Shown here piece after piece: positions 55,722-64,000 of a stretch of 64,000 nucleotides of DNA. The stretch comes from Magnetococcales bacterium (lineage in GTDB: Bacteria > Pseudomonadota > Magnetococcia > Magnetococcales > Magnetaquicoccaceae). The notes beneath the pieces were generated by a model, which saw only the letters and a program-made list of their open reading frames with translations, was not told the DNA's origin and made no database searches. A program made the translations under genes and the position numbers. The stretch is from NCBI GenBank assembly GCA_015231915.1, contig JADGAR010000017.1:1-64000 (forward strand), in the 5' to 3' direction. Position 1 is the stretch's first letter, and every line of letters starts with the position of its first letter.

Positions 55722-57470
55722 TCATCCATCCACGGTGACGAAATGGTTGCGGGTAATGGAGATGCAGGCCACGGGGCAGACCTTGAAGCAGGCACCGCAG
55801 CGGATGCATTCGTTGTTGTCGATCCAGATGGCGGCCACGCGCCGCCATTCGCGCGTTTCCCGCAGCGCGCCGAGGCTGCCGTCCGCCCGGATTTCGACAT
55901 CCCGCGCCAGCTTGATGCAGTTGCGCGGGGCCACCTCGATGCAGGCGCGGCAATAGATGCAGCGATCCACATCGATCTGATACCGCAGGTCGCACAGATA
56001 GCAGCGTTTGGCCTCCTCGGCGGCCAGTTCCGGGGTGAAGCCGAGTTCCACCTCGCGGGTGGGCTGCTGTCGTTCGGCCAGGGGGATGGTGGGCATGTGG
56101 CATTTGGGGATGAAGTCGTGCGCCGGCAGGCGCGGCGGGGCGGCGACCGCCTCGATGCGCACGGTGCGGCGGCGCTGTCGGCCCACCAGCCAGGCATCGA
56201 TCCTGTCGGCGATGCGGCGTGCATGACCGATGGCCTCGATGGCCGTGGAGGCGCCGCGCACGTAATCGCCGGCGGCGAACAGTCCATGCACCGAGGTCAT
56301 GCCGTTTTCCGCCACCCGGACGTTGCCGGCGCGGTCCAGTTCGACCCGCATGTCCAGAAAGTCGTTCACCGTGTGCTGGCCGATGGCGATGATCAGGGTG
56401 TCGCACGGTTCGATGAACTCCGAACCCTCGATTGGGGTGGCCAGGCGGCGTCCGTTTTCCCGCCAGCCGCCCAGGCGGTTCTGCACGAACGCAACCCCGG
56501 TCAACCGGCCATCGCCGTCGGTGCGCAGGGCCACCGGGGTGCGCAGGCCCTTGATGCGGATCCCCTCGCGTTTGGTTTCGAACAGTTCTTCGCTGGTGAC
56601 CGGGATGTACTCCTCGCTGGTGCGCAGATGGATGGTCACTTCCCGACCGCCCAGGCGGCGCGCCACGCGGGCGCAGTCCAGGGCGGTGAAGCCCGCGCCC
56701 ACCACCGCCACGCGTCTTCCCACCCGCTTGTTCTGGCCGCGATGCAGATCCATCAGGAAGGGCAGGCCGTATTCCACGTCCTGGCAGTGGCGCGCGAGGT
56801 CGGTTCCCTCCGGTACGCCGCGCAGGGGCAGCAGGACCGGGGCCATGCAGCCGGTGGCCAGCAGCACGGCGTCGTGGTCGGCCAGCAGGGTGGAGACCCG
56901 GATTGCGCCCTGGGTGGTCCCCACCGTCACGCCGGTACGCAGTTGCACACCCAGTCGCAGGGCGTTGCGCAACTCGATTTCCAGCATGGCGCGCGGCAGG
57001 CGGAATTCCGGAATTCCGTAGCGCAGCATGCCACCGGGTTTTTCTTCCCGTTCGAGGATGACCACGTCGTGGCCGAGCAGCGAGAGATCATGGGCGGCGG
57101 CCACGCCTGCGGGACCCGCGCCCACCACGGCGATGCGTTTGCCGGTCGGGGCGTAGAGCCGTTCGGTGATGCGGTGTCGGCTGTCCTTCAAATCCGCTGC
57201 CGAGCGTTTCAGGTGGCAGATGGCCACCGGATCGCCGTTGCCGGCCCAGCCGTGCCGGCAGGCGGACTCGCAGGGTCGCGAGCAGATGCGTCCCAGCACG
57301 CCGGGCAGCACATTGGCTTCGCGGTTGATTTCGTAGGCTTGGCCGTGGTTGCCCGCGGCAATGGCGCGAATGTAGGCCGGAATATCGGTGCCCGCCGGAC
57401 AGGCGTTCTGGCAGGGGATATTCTCTCGCACCCAGCCGATGTCTCTCGGATCGTCGGAGTGTAGTGTCAT
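55722..57470 (-). CDS. GltD-like Fe-S/FAD NAD(P) oxidoreductase with C-terminal ferredoxin domain
   Basis: 582 residues. An N-terminal cysteine domain (CQNACPAGTDIPAYI, then GRICSRPCESACRHG) leads into a GltD-like FAD/NAD(P) core (VVGAGPAGVAAAHDL near 112-126, VAVVGAGFTALDCARVA). The C-terminus has two Fe-S motifs; the first is atypical (CIYCRACIEVAPRNC) and the second regular (CIRCGACFKVCP). Such proteins shuttle electrons between NAD(P)H and ferredoxin, which would supply KorAB with reduced ferredoxin. ATGA overlap with the DUF47 gene fixes the start at 57470. Confidence 0.9.
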   Translation of the reverse strand: MTLHSDDPRDIGWVRENIPCQNACPAGTDIPAYIRAIAAGNHGQAYEINREANVLPGVLGRICSRPCESACRHGWAGNGDPVAICHLKRSAADLKDSRHRITERLYAPTGKRIAVVGAGPAGVAAAHDLSLLGHDVVILEREEKPGGMLRYGIPEFRLPRAMLEIELRNALRLGVQLRTGVTVGTTQGAIRVSTLLADHDAVLLATGCMAPVLLPLRGVPEGTDLARHCQDVEYGLPFLMDLHRGQNKRVGRRVAVVGAGFTALDCARVARRLGGREVTIHLRTSEEYIPVTSEELFETKREGIRIKGLRTPVALRTDGDGRLTGVAFVQNRLGGWRENGRRLATPIEGSEFIEPCDTLIIAIGQHTVNDFLDMRVELDRAGNVRVAENGMTSVHGLFAAGDYVRGASTAIEAIGHARRIADRIDAWLVGRQRRRTVRIEAVAAPPRLPAHDFIPKCHMPTIPLAERQQPTREVELGFTPELAAEEAKRCYLCDLRYQIDVDRCIYCRACIEVAPRNCIKLARDVEIRADGSLGALRETREWRRVAAIWIDNNECIRCGACFKVCPVACISITRNHFVTVDG

Positions 57471-58165
57471 GCCACCTTGACCACAATATGGTGCAGGATG
57501 TTGCCTGCGGCGCGCAGATCGAGCGCCGCATCGGAAATGTGCCGGTAGATTTCCCGGCGTTTGAAGATGTCGAGGACATAGTGCATGGCCTGCACTTCCG
57601 CCCCTTCCTGCCTGGTTCGCATTCGTTCCACGTGCTTTTCGCCCATGAACAGATTGGCCAGCGCTTCGCGAAAGAGGGTTTCGATGCGTTTGCAGGCCTG
57701 AATGACGGCCTGGGCATCCTGGTCCGCCTCTGCGACTTCGGCTGTGGCAAGTTTGCGATAACCGATGCCCAATGTCAAGACCGCTTCGTGCAGCACTTCC
57801 ACCATTTGTTGGATGGAACGGTTGGTCGTAATATGCAATTCGTCCATTTCGGTGGCGATGGTGTGGGCATATCCCAGGATGCAATCCGTGGAGGTGAAGG
57901 CGCGGTACAGGTCCACGCGGTCCATGGGCGTGGCGAAGGCGTTTTTCAGGGTGTTCAGGTTGCGTTGGCGCAAACGTTCGCCCTCCTGTTCCAGACGGGC
58001 GATCAACAGGGTACGGGAGTGGTGACCGGTTTGCACATACTCTTCGAGGGTGGCGGCGGCCCGGTCGGCCAGATTGCATTGCTCGATGATCAGGTGATAA
58101 AAATCGGGCATGCGAGGAAAGATCCGGTTGGTCAATCTGGAAAAGCTGCTACTGGTTGCTGACAT
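57467..58165 (-). CDS. DUF47 (PhoU-like) helical protein
   Basis: 232 residues, wholly helical, with the DUF47 pattern AFATPMDRVDLYRAFTSTDCILGYA and the C-terminal KRREIYRHISDAALDLRAAGNILHHIVVK. DUF47 proteins usually partner phosphate or other ion transporters as regulators. It is the first gene of the DAB-KOR series. The ATG at 58165 has a full AGGAGG at 6 nt, stronger than at any other gene here, and an open frame upstream to 58324 is not used. Confidence 0.88.
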   Translation of the reverse strand: MSATSSSFSRLTNRIFPRMPDFYHLIIEQCNLADRAAATLEEYVQTGHHSRTLLIARLEQEGERLRQRNLNTLKNAFATPMDRVDLYRAFTSTDCILGYAHTIATEMDELHITTNRSIQQMVEVLHEAVLTLGIGYRKLATAEVAEADQDAQAVIQACKRIETLFREALANLFMGEKHVERMRTRQEGAEVQAMHYVLDIFKRREIYRHISDAALDLRAAGNILHHIVVKVA

Positions 58166-58222
58166 GGCATGCCTCCTGAATCGGTGTTCATGGGGACAGA
58201 GTGGTGTGTGCTGCATGGCCCC

Positions 58223-58250
58223 ATTATACAGAAAAACGAACACAAGGCAA
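58223..58250 (-). promoter_or_regulatory. Promoter of the DUF47-DAB-KOR operon
   Basis: On the minus strand a perfect TATAAT (58228-58223) follows TTGCCT (58250-58245) with a 16-bp spacer. It would start transcription near 58216, about 50 nt before the DUF47 start codon. It is the only good promoter seen for the ten genes down to 42758. Confidence 0.65.
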
Positions 58251-58269
58251 ATTTTTTTGAACAGCAAAG

Positions 58270-58368
58270 TGTCTGTTTTTTTCTCGACAAATGGTAAATG
58301 ATAAAATAATATCAAATTAATCAAGTGTGAGAAGGTGTTGAATCGACATTGCGCTTGTCTGTTTTTTT
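58270..58368. repeat. Two direct 13-bp repeats TGTCTGTTTTTTT
   Basis: Identical copies at 58270-58282 and 58356-58368, 86 bp apart start to start, flank the centre of the divergent region between the DAB-KOR operon and the XRE-cupin gene. They could be operator half-sites for that regulator. The T-runs reduce significance in this AT-rich stretch. Confidence 0.4.
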
Positions 58369-58404
58369 GTACATTACAACCATTTTAAAAGAGGCCTCTT
58401 CCCC

Positions 58405-58953
58405 ATGCCAAGCCAAGTGCATCTGCGTATTCAGCAATTCCGGAAGCAACGCGAACTGTCGCAGCGAGCGCTGGCAGAGCGGGCCGGCATCAGTACCGCC
58501 GGCCTTTCGCAGATCGAGAACGGCCAATCCTCGCCCTCGGTGGCCACCCTGGAAAAGCTGGCCGATGCCTTGGGGGTTCCCATCGCGTCATTTTTCGCCG
58601 ATCCGGAGGATCACGCCTTGACCGTGGAGATCCTGACCAGCGCCAACCGACCGGTTTTCGGCGCCAGACAAGGCGCGGAGGTCGTCCCTCTGGGGTCGCG
58701 CTATCACTCCACCCTGTTCGAGCCGGTGCTGATCCGACTCCAGCCGGGCGGAGAGATGTCGGAAGAGTTGTTCGGTGTCAAGGGGAGCGTGGAATTCGTC
58801 CGCGTGCTGCGGGGCCGCGCCACTCTGGCCCACGAGGGCGAGCGGTATGAACTGGCCGAAAATCAATCCGTCTACTACCACCCAGGCAAGCCCCACAACT
58901 GGAAAAATCCCTTCGACGCCTGGTGCGAACTCCTGCTCGTGCGTTCCCGCTGA
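58405..58953 (+). CDS. XRE-type transcription regulator with cupin sensor domain
   Basis: 182 residues. An N-terminal helix-turn-helix (about 7-61; LSQRALAERAGISTAGLSQIENG) is joined to a cupin_2 domain (about 105-180; VRVLRGRATLAHEGERYELAENQSV split by loops, then YYHPGKPHNW). This is the XRE-cupin repressor family, in which the cupin binds a small ligand. It is divergent from the ten-gene operon, and is the obvious candidate for its control; ligand unknown. Confidence 0.92.
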   Translation: MPSQVHLRIQQFRKQRELSQRALAERAGISTAGLSQIENGQSSPSVATLEKLADALGVPIASFFADPEDHALTVEILTSANRPVFGARQGAEVVPLGSRYHSTLFEPVLIRLQPGGEMSEELFGVKGSVEFVRVLRGRATLAHEGERYELAENQSVYYHPGKPHNWKNPFDAWCELLLVRSR

Positions 58954-59069
58954 GGCGCCTTTTCGTGTGTGCCGGGGGCGACGAGCAGTCCGGATGCGAT
59001 GTCGGCGAGCAGCGCACGCATGACGGGCTGGTCGTCGCGTTGGACGACCAAGGTGATCACGGGTTTCAT
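58875..59069 (-). CDS. Small ORF coupled to the SulP gene
   Basis: 64 residues. The ATG overlaps the SulP stop as ATGA and the first ~35 residues look protein-like (MKPVITLVVQRDDQPV). The second half is antisense to the end of the XRE-cupin gene (79 bp overlap) and is basic and low in structure. No family recognised. It may be a real coupled small gene or an accident. Confidence 0.35.
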   Translation of the reverse strand: MKPVITLVVQRDDQPVMRALLADIASGLLVAPGTHEKAPQRERTSRSSHQASKGFFQLWGLPGW

Positions 59070-60781
59070 GAGGCCTCCGGGACGCAAAGCAAAGGGCGGT
59101 TCTTGTCGCTGCCGAGCCGTTCGTAGATGTCGTTCAGGGCGGCCTGTTCGGTGGCGAAGATGTTCTTGTTGCCGCCCACGTAATCGAACAGTCCGGTGGC
59201 CTGCATGACCAGGATGATCTGGCGTTTCAGACCTGAAAACACTATGGTCATGTCATTTTTTTTGAGACGCTCGACCAGGTGGTGGACCACCTCCTCGCCG
59301 GAGGCATCCATCTGGTTGATGCCGTCGCCCACCAGCAGGAGGAACCTGGCGTTGGGCTTGGCGGCCACGGTGTCGAGGACCATCTCTTCGAAGTAGGAGA
59401 CATTGGCGAAGTAGAGCTGGCCGTCGAAGCGCAGGACGATGATGCGCGGGTCGGTGGGCAGATGCGGGTGAACGGCGACATCGCGCAGGGTGCCGTCCGG
59501 GTAAAGCCCGAGTTGGGCGACGCGTGGGCTCATGGTGCGGTAGAGATAGAGCAGGATGGCCAGTCCGGCGCCGAAGAAGATCCCCTTGTCCAGGTGGGGG
59601 GCGAAGGCGAGGGAGGCGACGAAGGTGGCGACTGCGGCCACGCCGTCATGGCGGTTGGCGTGCCAGGCGTGGATGATGGCGCGCACGTTCAGCAGGCCCA
59701 CCACGGCCATCATGATCACGGCGGCGAGCACCGCCTCGGGGAGGTGGTGGAGCAGCGGGGTGAGAAAGAGCAGGGTGGCGAGCACCATCAGGGAGGTGAT
59801 CACCGAGGCCAGACCGGTCCTGGCGCCGGCATCCAGATTGACCGCCGAGCGGGAGAAGGAGCCGGAGGTGGGATAGGCCAAAGTCAGGCTGCCGACGAGA
59901 TTGCCCAGTCCCTGACCGATCAGCTCCTGGTTGGGGTCGATGCTTTGTTTGGTGCGGGCGGCCATGGCCTTGGCGATGGAGATGGCCTCCATGAAGCCGA
60001 CCATGGAGATGACGATGGCGCTGCCGATCAGGCTGCCCATGAGATGGAAGTCGAGGCTGGGCAGGGTGACGGAGGGCAGTCCGTCGGGGATGGCGCCGAC
60101 CACCTTGCCGCCGGCGTTCTCGTAGCCGAGCAGCCAGCTGGCCAGGGTGGTCAGGGCCACGGCGATCAGGACGTTGGGAAGGCGCGGCGCCTTTTTCTTC
60201 AGGGTGAACATGAGGGTGAAGGCCACCACGCCGAAGATCAGGGAGGGCCAGTGGGTGGAACCGAGTTGCTGGAGCACCCCCCAGATGTCTTGCAGGAAGT
60301 GATCGCTGCGTCCCATCTTGACCCCGAGGATCTTGGAGAACTGGGAGAGGCCGATGATCAGGGCCGCCGCATTGGTGAATCCCACGATGACGGGATGAGA
60401 GAGAAAATTGACCACCACCCCCAGTCGCAGCAGGCCCAGGGTGATCTGGACGATGCCGATGAGCATGGACATCATGATGGCCAAGGCGATGTAGGCATCG
60501 CTGCCGGTTTGAGCAAAGGGGAGCAGGGAGGCGCCGGTGAGCAGGGAGACCACCGCCACCGGGCCGGTGGCCAACTGGCGGGAGGAGCCGAACAGGGCCG
60601 CCACCGCGCCGGGCAGGAAGGCGGCGTAGAGGCCGTAGTAGGCGGGGAGGCCGGCCAGGTTGGCGTAGGCCATGGATTGTGGGATCAGAACCAGTGCCAC
60701 CGTGATGCCTGCCAGCGCGTCGGCCTGCAGCGTCTCGCGGCTCATGGGAAACCATTTTAAAAATGGCAAATATTTTATCAT
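59066..60781 (-). CDS. SulP family anion transporter with STAS domain
   Basis: 571 residues. About 12-14 membrane spans; SulP landmarks are ALVLIPQSMAYANLAGLPAYYGLY, GSSRQLATGPVAV and LVGSLTLAYPTSGSFSRSAVN. The C-terminal STAS domain (~440-560) includes IVLRFDGQLYFANVSYFEE. SulP proteins carry sulfate, bicarbonate or other anions; being near a DAB operon makes bicarbonate uptake (BicA-like) attractive but unproven. The ATG at 60781 is chosen, with AAGGAAA upstream; 60820 would add 13 residues. Confidence 0.9.
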   Translation of the reverse strand: MIKYLPFLKWFPMSRETLQADALAGITVALVLIPQSMAYANLAGLPAYYGLYAAFLPGAVAALFGSSRQLATGPVAVVSLLTGASLLPFAQTGSDAYIALAIMMSMLIGIVQITLGLLRLGVVVNFLSHPVIVGFTNAAALIIGLSQFSKILGVKMGRSDHFLQDIWGVLQQLGSTHWPSLIFGVVAFTLMFTLKKKAPRLPNVLIAVALTTLASWLLGYENAGGKVVGAIPDGLPSVTLPSLDFHLMGSLIGSAIVISMVGFMEAISIAKAMAARTKQSIDPNQELIGQGLGNLVGSLTLAYPTSGSFSRSAVNLDAGARTGLASVITSLMVLATLLFLTPLLHHLPEAVLAAVIMMAVVGLLNVRAIIHAWHANRHDGVAAVATFVASLAFAPHLDKGIFFGAGLAILLYLYRTMSPRVAQLGLYPDGTLRDVAVHPHLPTDPRIIVLRFDGQLYFANVSYFEEMVLDTVAAKPNARFLLLVGDGINQMDASGEEVVHHLVERLKKNDMTIVFSGLKRQIILVMQATGLFDYVGGNKNIFATEQAALNDIYERLGSDKNRPLLCVPEAS

Positions 60782-60826
60782 TTTTTTAATTTCCTTCGCA
60801 CCAGGTGTTGAAAAAAGCAAGGCGTA

Positions 60827-61231
60827 TCATCCGTGGTTGCCTTCCGCGCCGGCCACCACCAGGGGGCAGGGGAGGCGGTTGCTCCAGAGCGGGGGCCGTC
60901 GGCTCGCCCGGTCGTTTTTGAGACCCCATTTTTCCAGCGATTCCACCAGGATGCAGACGACGCTGGAGAGCGATCCGGCGTGCCTGACGACCGCGTCCCA
61001 CGAGAGATCGGGCCGGTAGAGCAGGCGACCGTATCCGCCGTTGCTGGTCACCTCTTCCAGGAAGCGGTCCACCAGGGTGGAGTGGTACATGACCTCGGAG
61101 CGCATCAGGATTTCCACTTCCGCCTCCAGGCGTTCCATCATGGACCTGGCGGTGCTGAGCACGCCTGCTTCCGGTTCGCGGGCGTGCAGGACCAGCAGGA
61201 TTTTGCGTCTTGCGTGCGGCGCTTCCGGCAT
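60827..61231 (-). CDS. Small Usp-like protein upstream of SulP
   Basis: 134 residues. The N-terminal KILLVLHAREPEAGVL and the alternating strand-helix pattern resemble universal stress proteins, but the ATP-binding G-2x-G-9x-G motif is not evident. It starts with GGGAG 7 nt before the ATG at 61231 and ends 45 nt before the SulP gene, so the two probably share a transcript. A regulatory role on the transporter is a guess. Confidence 0.6.
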   Translation of the reverse strand: MPEAPHARRKILLVLHAREPEAGVLSTARSMMERLEAEVEILMRSEVMYHSTLVDRFLEEVTSNGGYGRLLYRPDLSWDAVVRHAGSLSSVVCILVESLEKWGLKNDRASRRPPLWSNRLPCPLVVAGAEGNHG

Positions 61232-61495
61232 GTTCTGCTCCCGAGGGTTTGGGTGTAATGAAAGCTTGATTGGATAATGGCAGGAAGCGGGCCATCTGAG
61301 TTTTTTGATTTTTTTCAATCAATTGTCGGAACGATCGTCTGGAAATGGCTTGCGGGCCATTGCATTTTGAAATACCATTGCAGGCCATCCGGTGTGCCGT
61401 TTTTTATTAATAAATTGAAAAATGAACAAAAAAAATCGGATCGGATGCAGGCTTGCAAAATGCAACAGGACTCACTACCATGGCGGAGAGGCTTC

Positions 61496-62881
61496 ATGCG
61501 CCAAACCTCGCTGCAACACAAGGTGCTGTTCGGCTATTACCTCATCAGCGCCCTGGCCCTGGGGCTGGGGCTGTTCACCCTGGTGGAACTGCGGGTGGTC
61601 TCGGCGCGCCTGGTGCGGGGGGATCAGGTGTTTCTGATGCTCAACGACGTGCTGGAGATGCGCCGGTTCGAGAAGAATTTTTTTCTCTATCACCAGCAGG
61701 AGGACATGGATCAACTGCTCGGCTACCTGGAGCGGGTGGAGGGCAATCCCAATCTGGACGGACTGCCCGCCGGGGCGGTGGGGAGATACCGGGAGCTGGT
61801 CGCGGCAGAGGTGGACGGGGAGGCGGAAAAAAAGATCCGCGCCCTGGGCAAGGCGATCGTCACGGCTGCCGAGGGGGTGGCGGAGACCGAGCGGATCGAG
61901 GCGCGGCGGGCGCTGGAGCGGCACCGGCTGATGCTGCTGATGGCCATGATCGCGGCAGTGGTGGTGATCCTGCTCCTGGGGCGGACGGTGGCGCGGCGGA
62001 TCGTGTTGCCGCTGCGGCGTCTGGAGGAGAGCATGGCCGGGGTGGTGGATGGCCGCTACGAGTCGTTGCGGATCCAGGATGACGCCCGGGAGATCCTTTC
62101 CCTGACCCAGGCGTTCAATCTGGTGCTGCGGGAGCTGCGGGAGCGGCAGCGGAACCTGGTGCGCTCCGAAAAGCTGGCGGCCCTGGGGACGTTGCTGGCC
62201 GGGGTGGCCCACGAGCTGAACAATCCGCTCTCCAACATCTCCACCTCCTGTCAGATCCTGCTGGAGGAGGGGGAGGAGACGGACCCGGCGTTCGCCCGCG
62301 AAATGCTGGAGCAGATCGACGACCAGACCCGGCGGGCCAGGGACATCGTGCGCTCGCTGCTGGATTTCGCCCGCGACCGACCGTTTCGCGCGCAAGAGGT
62401 GCACCTTGCCCCCCTGATCGACGAGGTGATCCGCTTCAGCAAGGGGCACATCCCGCCGCGCATCCGGGTGCGGGTGGAGGTGGATCGGGAGCTGGTCCTG
62501 TCCGGGGACCGGCAGCGTCTGCAGCAGGCCTTTCTCAATCTGCTCAAGAACGCGGTGGACGCCATTCCCGAACACGGGGAGGTGCTGATCCGGGCCATGC
62601 CGCCCAATACCGCAGTGGCCAGCGGGATCGTCGGGAGCCGCTGCCGCGCCCCCTGGACCGAGATTCTGGTGCAGGATACCGGCCTGGGGATCGCTGGCGA
62701 ACATTTGGCGCGGATTTTCGATCCGTTTTTCACCACCAAGCCGGTGGGCAAGGGGTCGGGATTGGGTTTGTCCGTGGTGCATGAGGTGATCGAGGAGCAC
62801 GGGGGGGAGATCGCGGTCGAGAGTCGGTTGAATCGCGGGACGCGGTTCATCATTCGTTTGCCGGTGCGAGAAAATGGTTGA
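61496..62881 (+). CDS. Membrane sensor histidine kinase
   Basis: 461 residues. TM1 about 10-32, a short periplasmic helical domain (~33-145), TM2 about 146-165, HAMP (~165-218), HisKA with His239 (GVAHELNNPLSN) and HATPase_c with NLLKNAVDAIP, DTGLGIAGEH and GKGSGLGLSVV. It is of the NtrB/AtoS-like subclass that pairs with sigma-54 activators. The ATG at 61496 is chosen with GGAGAGG upstream. It overlaps the regulator gene by 8 nt, so they form one two-component system; the signal is unknown. Confidence 0.92.
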   Translation: MRQTSLQHKVLFGYYLISALALGLGLFTLVELRVVSARLVRGDQVFLMLNDVLEMRRFEKNFFLYHQQEDMDQLLGYLERVEGNPNLDGLPAGAVGRYRELVAAEVDGEAEKKIRALGKAIVTAAEGVAETERIEARRALERHRLMLLMAMIAAVVVILLLGRTVARRIVLPLRRLEESMAGVVDGRYESLRIQDDAREILSLTQAFNLVLRELRERQRNLVRSEKLAALGTLLAGVAHELNNPLSNISTSCQILLEEGEETDPAFAREMLEQIDDQTRRARDIVRSLLDFARDRPFRAQEVHLAPLIDEVIRFSKGHIPPRIRVRVEVDRELVLSGDRQRLQQAFLNLLKNAVDAIPEHGEVLIRAMPPNTAVASGIVGSRCRAPWTEILVQDTGLGIAGEHLARIFDPFFTTKPVGKGSGLGLSVVHEVIEEHGGEIAVESRLNRGTRFIIRLPVRENG

Positions 62882-64000
62882 TGCGGGTTCGGTGTTGATC
62901 GTGGATGACGAGGCCATTGCCATGCGCAACCTTGCGCATGTGATGCGCAAGGAGGGGTATCGGACCACGGCCCTCGACGACGGGCAGGAGGCGGTCGCCT
63001 TGTTGCGGCGGCAGACCTTCGACGTGGTGCTGACCGATCTGCGCATGGAGGGGTCGGACGGCATGGAGGTGTTGCGGGCCTGCAAGCAACGCGCGCCGGA
63101 AAGCGAGGTGATCCTGATCACCGGCTTCGCCACCCTGGAGTCGGCGGTGGAGGCGATGCGGGAGGGGGCCTTTTTCTACATTGCCAAGCCGTTCCGTCTG
63201 GAAGAGGTGCGCAAGGTGGTGCGCGAGGCGATGCAGAAGGTCCATCTGCGGCGCGAGAACCGCGACCTGCGCGAAAAGCTGCGTCGGCTCCAGGGGGATG
63301 GATCGATCATCACGCGGGATCCGGGGATGCTCAAGCTGCTGGAGACCGTGCGGCAGGTGGCCCCCACCGGCTGCAACACCCTGATCACCGGAGAGAGCGG
63401 GGTGGGCAAGGAGCTGATCGCCCGCGCCATTCATCAGCATGGCGGTCGGCCCGAAGGTCCGTTCGTGGCGGTCAACTGCGGGGTGTTTTCGGAGGACCTG
63501 CTGGCCAGCGAGCTGTTCGGCCACGAGAAGGGGGCCTTTACCGGCGCGATGGCGGCCAAGGTGGGGCTGATGGAGGCGGCGCGGGGGGGGACCCTGTTTC
63601 TGGACGAGTTGACGGAAATGAGCCTCTCCATGCAGGTCAAGCTGTTGCGGGCCATTCAGGAGCGGGAGATCATGCGGGTGGGTGGGGTGCGACCGATCGC
63701 CATCGACGTGCGCTTCATCGCCGCCACCAACCGCAATCTGGCCGAGGCGGTCTCTTTGGGAAAATTCCGTCAGGATCTCTATTTCCGGCTGAACGTGATC
63801 ACCCTGTCGATTCCCCCCCTCAAGGATCGGCGGGGGGACATCGCCCTGCTGGCCGAGCATTTTCTCAAGCGGGGGGCCGAGCGGATGGAGAGGCGGGTGC
63901 GCGCCATCGCGCCGGAGGCGATGGCGATCTTGCGCGAATACGACTATCCCGGCAACATCCGGGAGCTGGAGAACGTCATCGAGCGGGCGGTGGCCTTGTG
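62874..64000 (+). CDS. NtrC-family sigma-54-dependent response regulator (partial)
   Basis: The window end cuts the gene after about 375 residues. A receiver (Asp55 in VVLTDLRM, Lys in YIAKPF) precedes an AAA+ domain with Walker A GESGVGKE, the sigma-54-contacting GAFTGA loop, Walker B TLFLDEL and the sensor and arginine region FRQDLYFRLNV. The C-terminal DNA-binding domain is outside the window. It starts within the last codons of the partner kinase. It would activate sigma-54 promoters; no target is apparent in the window. Confidence 0.94.
   Translation, partial: MVDAGSVLIVDDEAIAMRNLAHVMRKEGYRTTALDDGQEAVALLRRQTFDVVLTDLRMEGSDGMEVLRACKQRAPESEVILITGFATLESAVEAMREGAFFYIAKPFRLEEVRKVVREAMQKVHLRRENRDLREKLRRLQGDGSIITRDPGMLKLLETVRQVAPTGCNTLITGESGVGKELIARAIHQHGGRPEGPFVAVNCGVFSEDLLASELFGHEKGAFTGAMAAKVGLMEAARGGTLFLDELTEMSLSMQVKLLRAIQEREIMRVGGVRPIAIDVRFIAATNRNLAEAVSLGKFRQDLYFRLNVITLSIPPLKDRRGDIALLAEHFLKRGAERMERRVRAIAPEAMAILREYDYPGNIRELENVIERAVAL

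Noticed and set aside
1-64000. CRISPR arrays, tRNA or rRNA genes, transposases
   Set aside because: No regularly spaced repeats, cloverleaf-like sequences, rRNA signatures or transposase motifs were seen on reading both strands.

Overview
The window is GC-rich, densely packed bacterial chromosome, probably from a Pseudomonadota. The best guess is a metabolically versatile autotroph or mixotroph. A two-subunit 2-oxoacid:ferredoxin oxidoreductase sits in one gene train with a DAB-type inorganic-carbon pump, there is a full acetate uptake and activation locus, and no Rubisco gene is present. This combination recalls chemolithoautotrophs that run a reductive TCA cycle, such as Magnetococcia, but taxonomy cannot be fixed from the sequence alone. 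No tRNA, rRNA, CRISPR array or intact transposase was seen.

Layout. 1-7095 (minus strand): a hairpin repeat, an RND efflux permease coupled to an N-terminally short NDP-forming acyl-CoA synthetase, and a hybrid sensor kinase with a c-type-haem DUF3365 sensor domain. 7399-17850 (plus): acetate locus with acs, yjcH, actP, a DUF294 nucleotidyltransferase, a stand-alone receiver, a membrane sensor fused to a DEDDh exonuclease, a small CbrX-like membrane protein and a CbrA/CrbS-type transporter-histidine kinase. 18176-22598 (plus): pcm, nlpD, pgi and pckA. 22600-25244: creA, an exported amidase, a four-cysteine exported protein and a formylglycine-generating-enzyme-fold protein. 25291-33197: a lower-GC surface or lipid cluster with a polytopic possible GT-C protein, a flippase-like protein, three radical-SAM enzymes (two cobalamin-binding type) and a YdcF protein. 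33617-36546: an LsrF-type aldolase coupled to an aldolase/short-chain-dehydrogenase fusion. 36554-40234: a protein with a decayed SF2-helicase-like half and ten helicase-associated (HA) repeats.

40235-42703 is a mosaic islet. It holds a RelE/HigB-HigA toxin-antitoxin relic, an AT-rich TIR-domain gene, an inverted 428-bp piece of the transporter-kinase gene, and a second diverged copy of the HA gene's 3' end. Two of these pieces join across a 5-bp microhomology.

42758-58165 (minus) is the most interesting unit. Ten tightly spaced or overlapping genes run from one good promoter: DUF47 protein, Fe-S/FAD GltD-like oxidoreductase, FAD pyridine-nucleotide oxidoreductase, KorA, KorB, a NuoM-like subunit, DabA, a NuoL-like subunit (DabB) and two further NuoM-like subunits. 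The arrangement suggests ion-motive-force-driven CO2 capture feeding a ferredoxin-dependent carboxylase. A divergent XRE-cupin regulator adjoins it. 58875-61231 (minus): a Usp-like protein, a SulP-STAS transporter and a small overlapping ORF. 61496-64000 (plus): a membrane histidine kinase and an NtrC-type sigma-54 activator cut by the window end.
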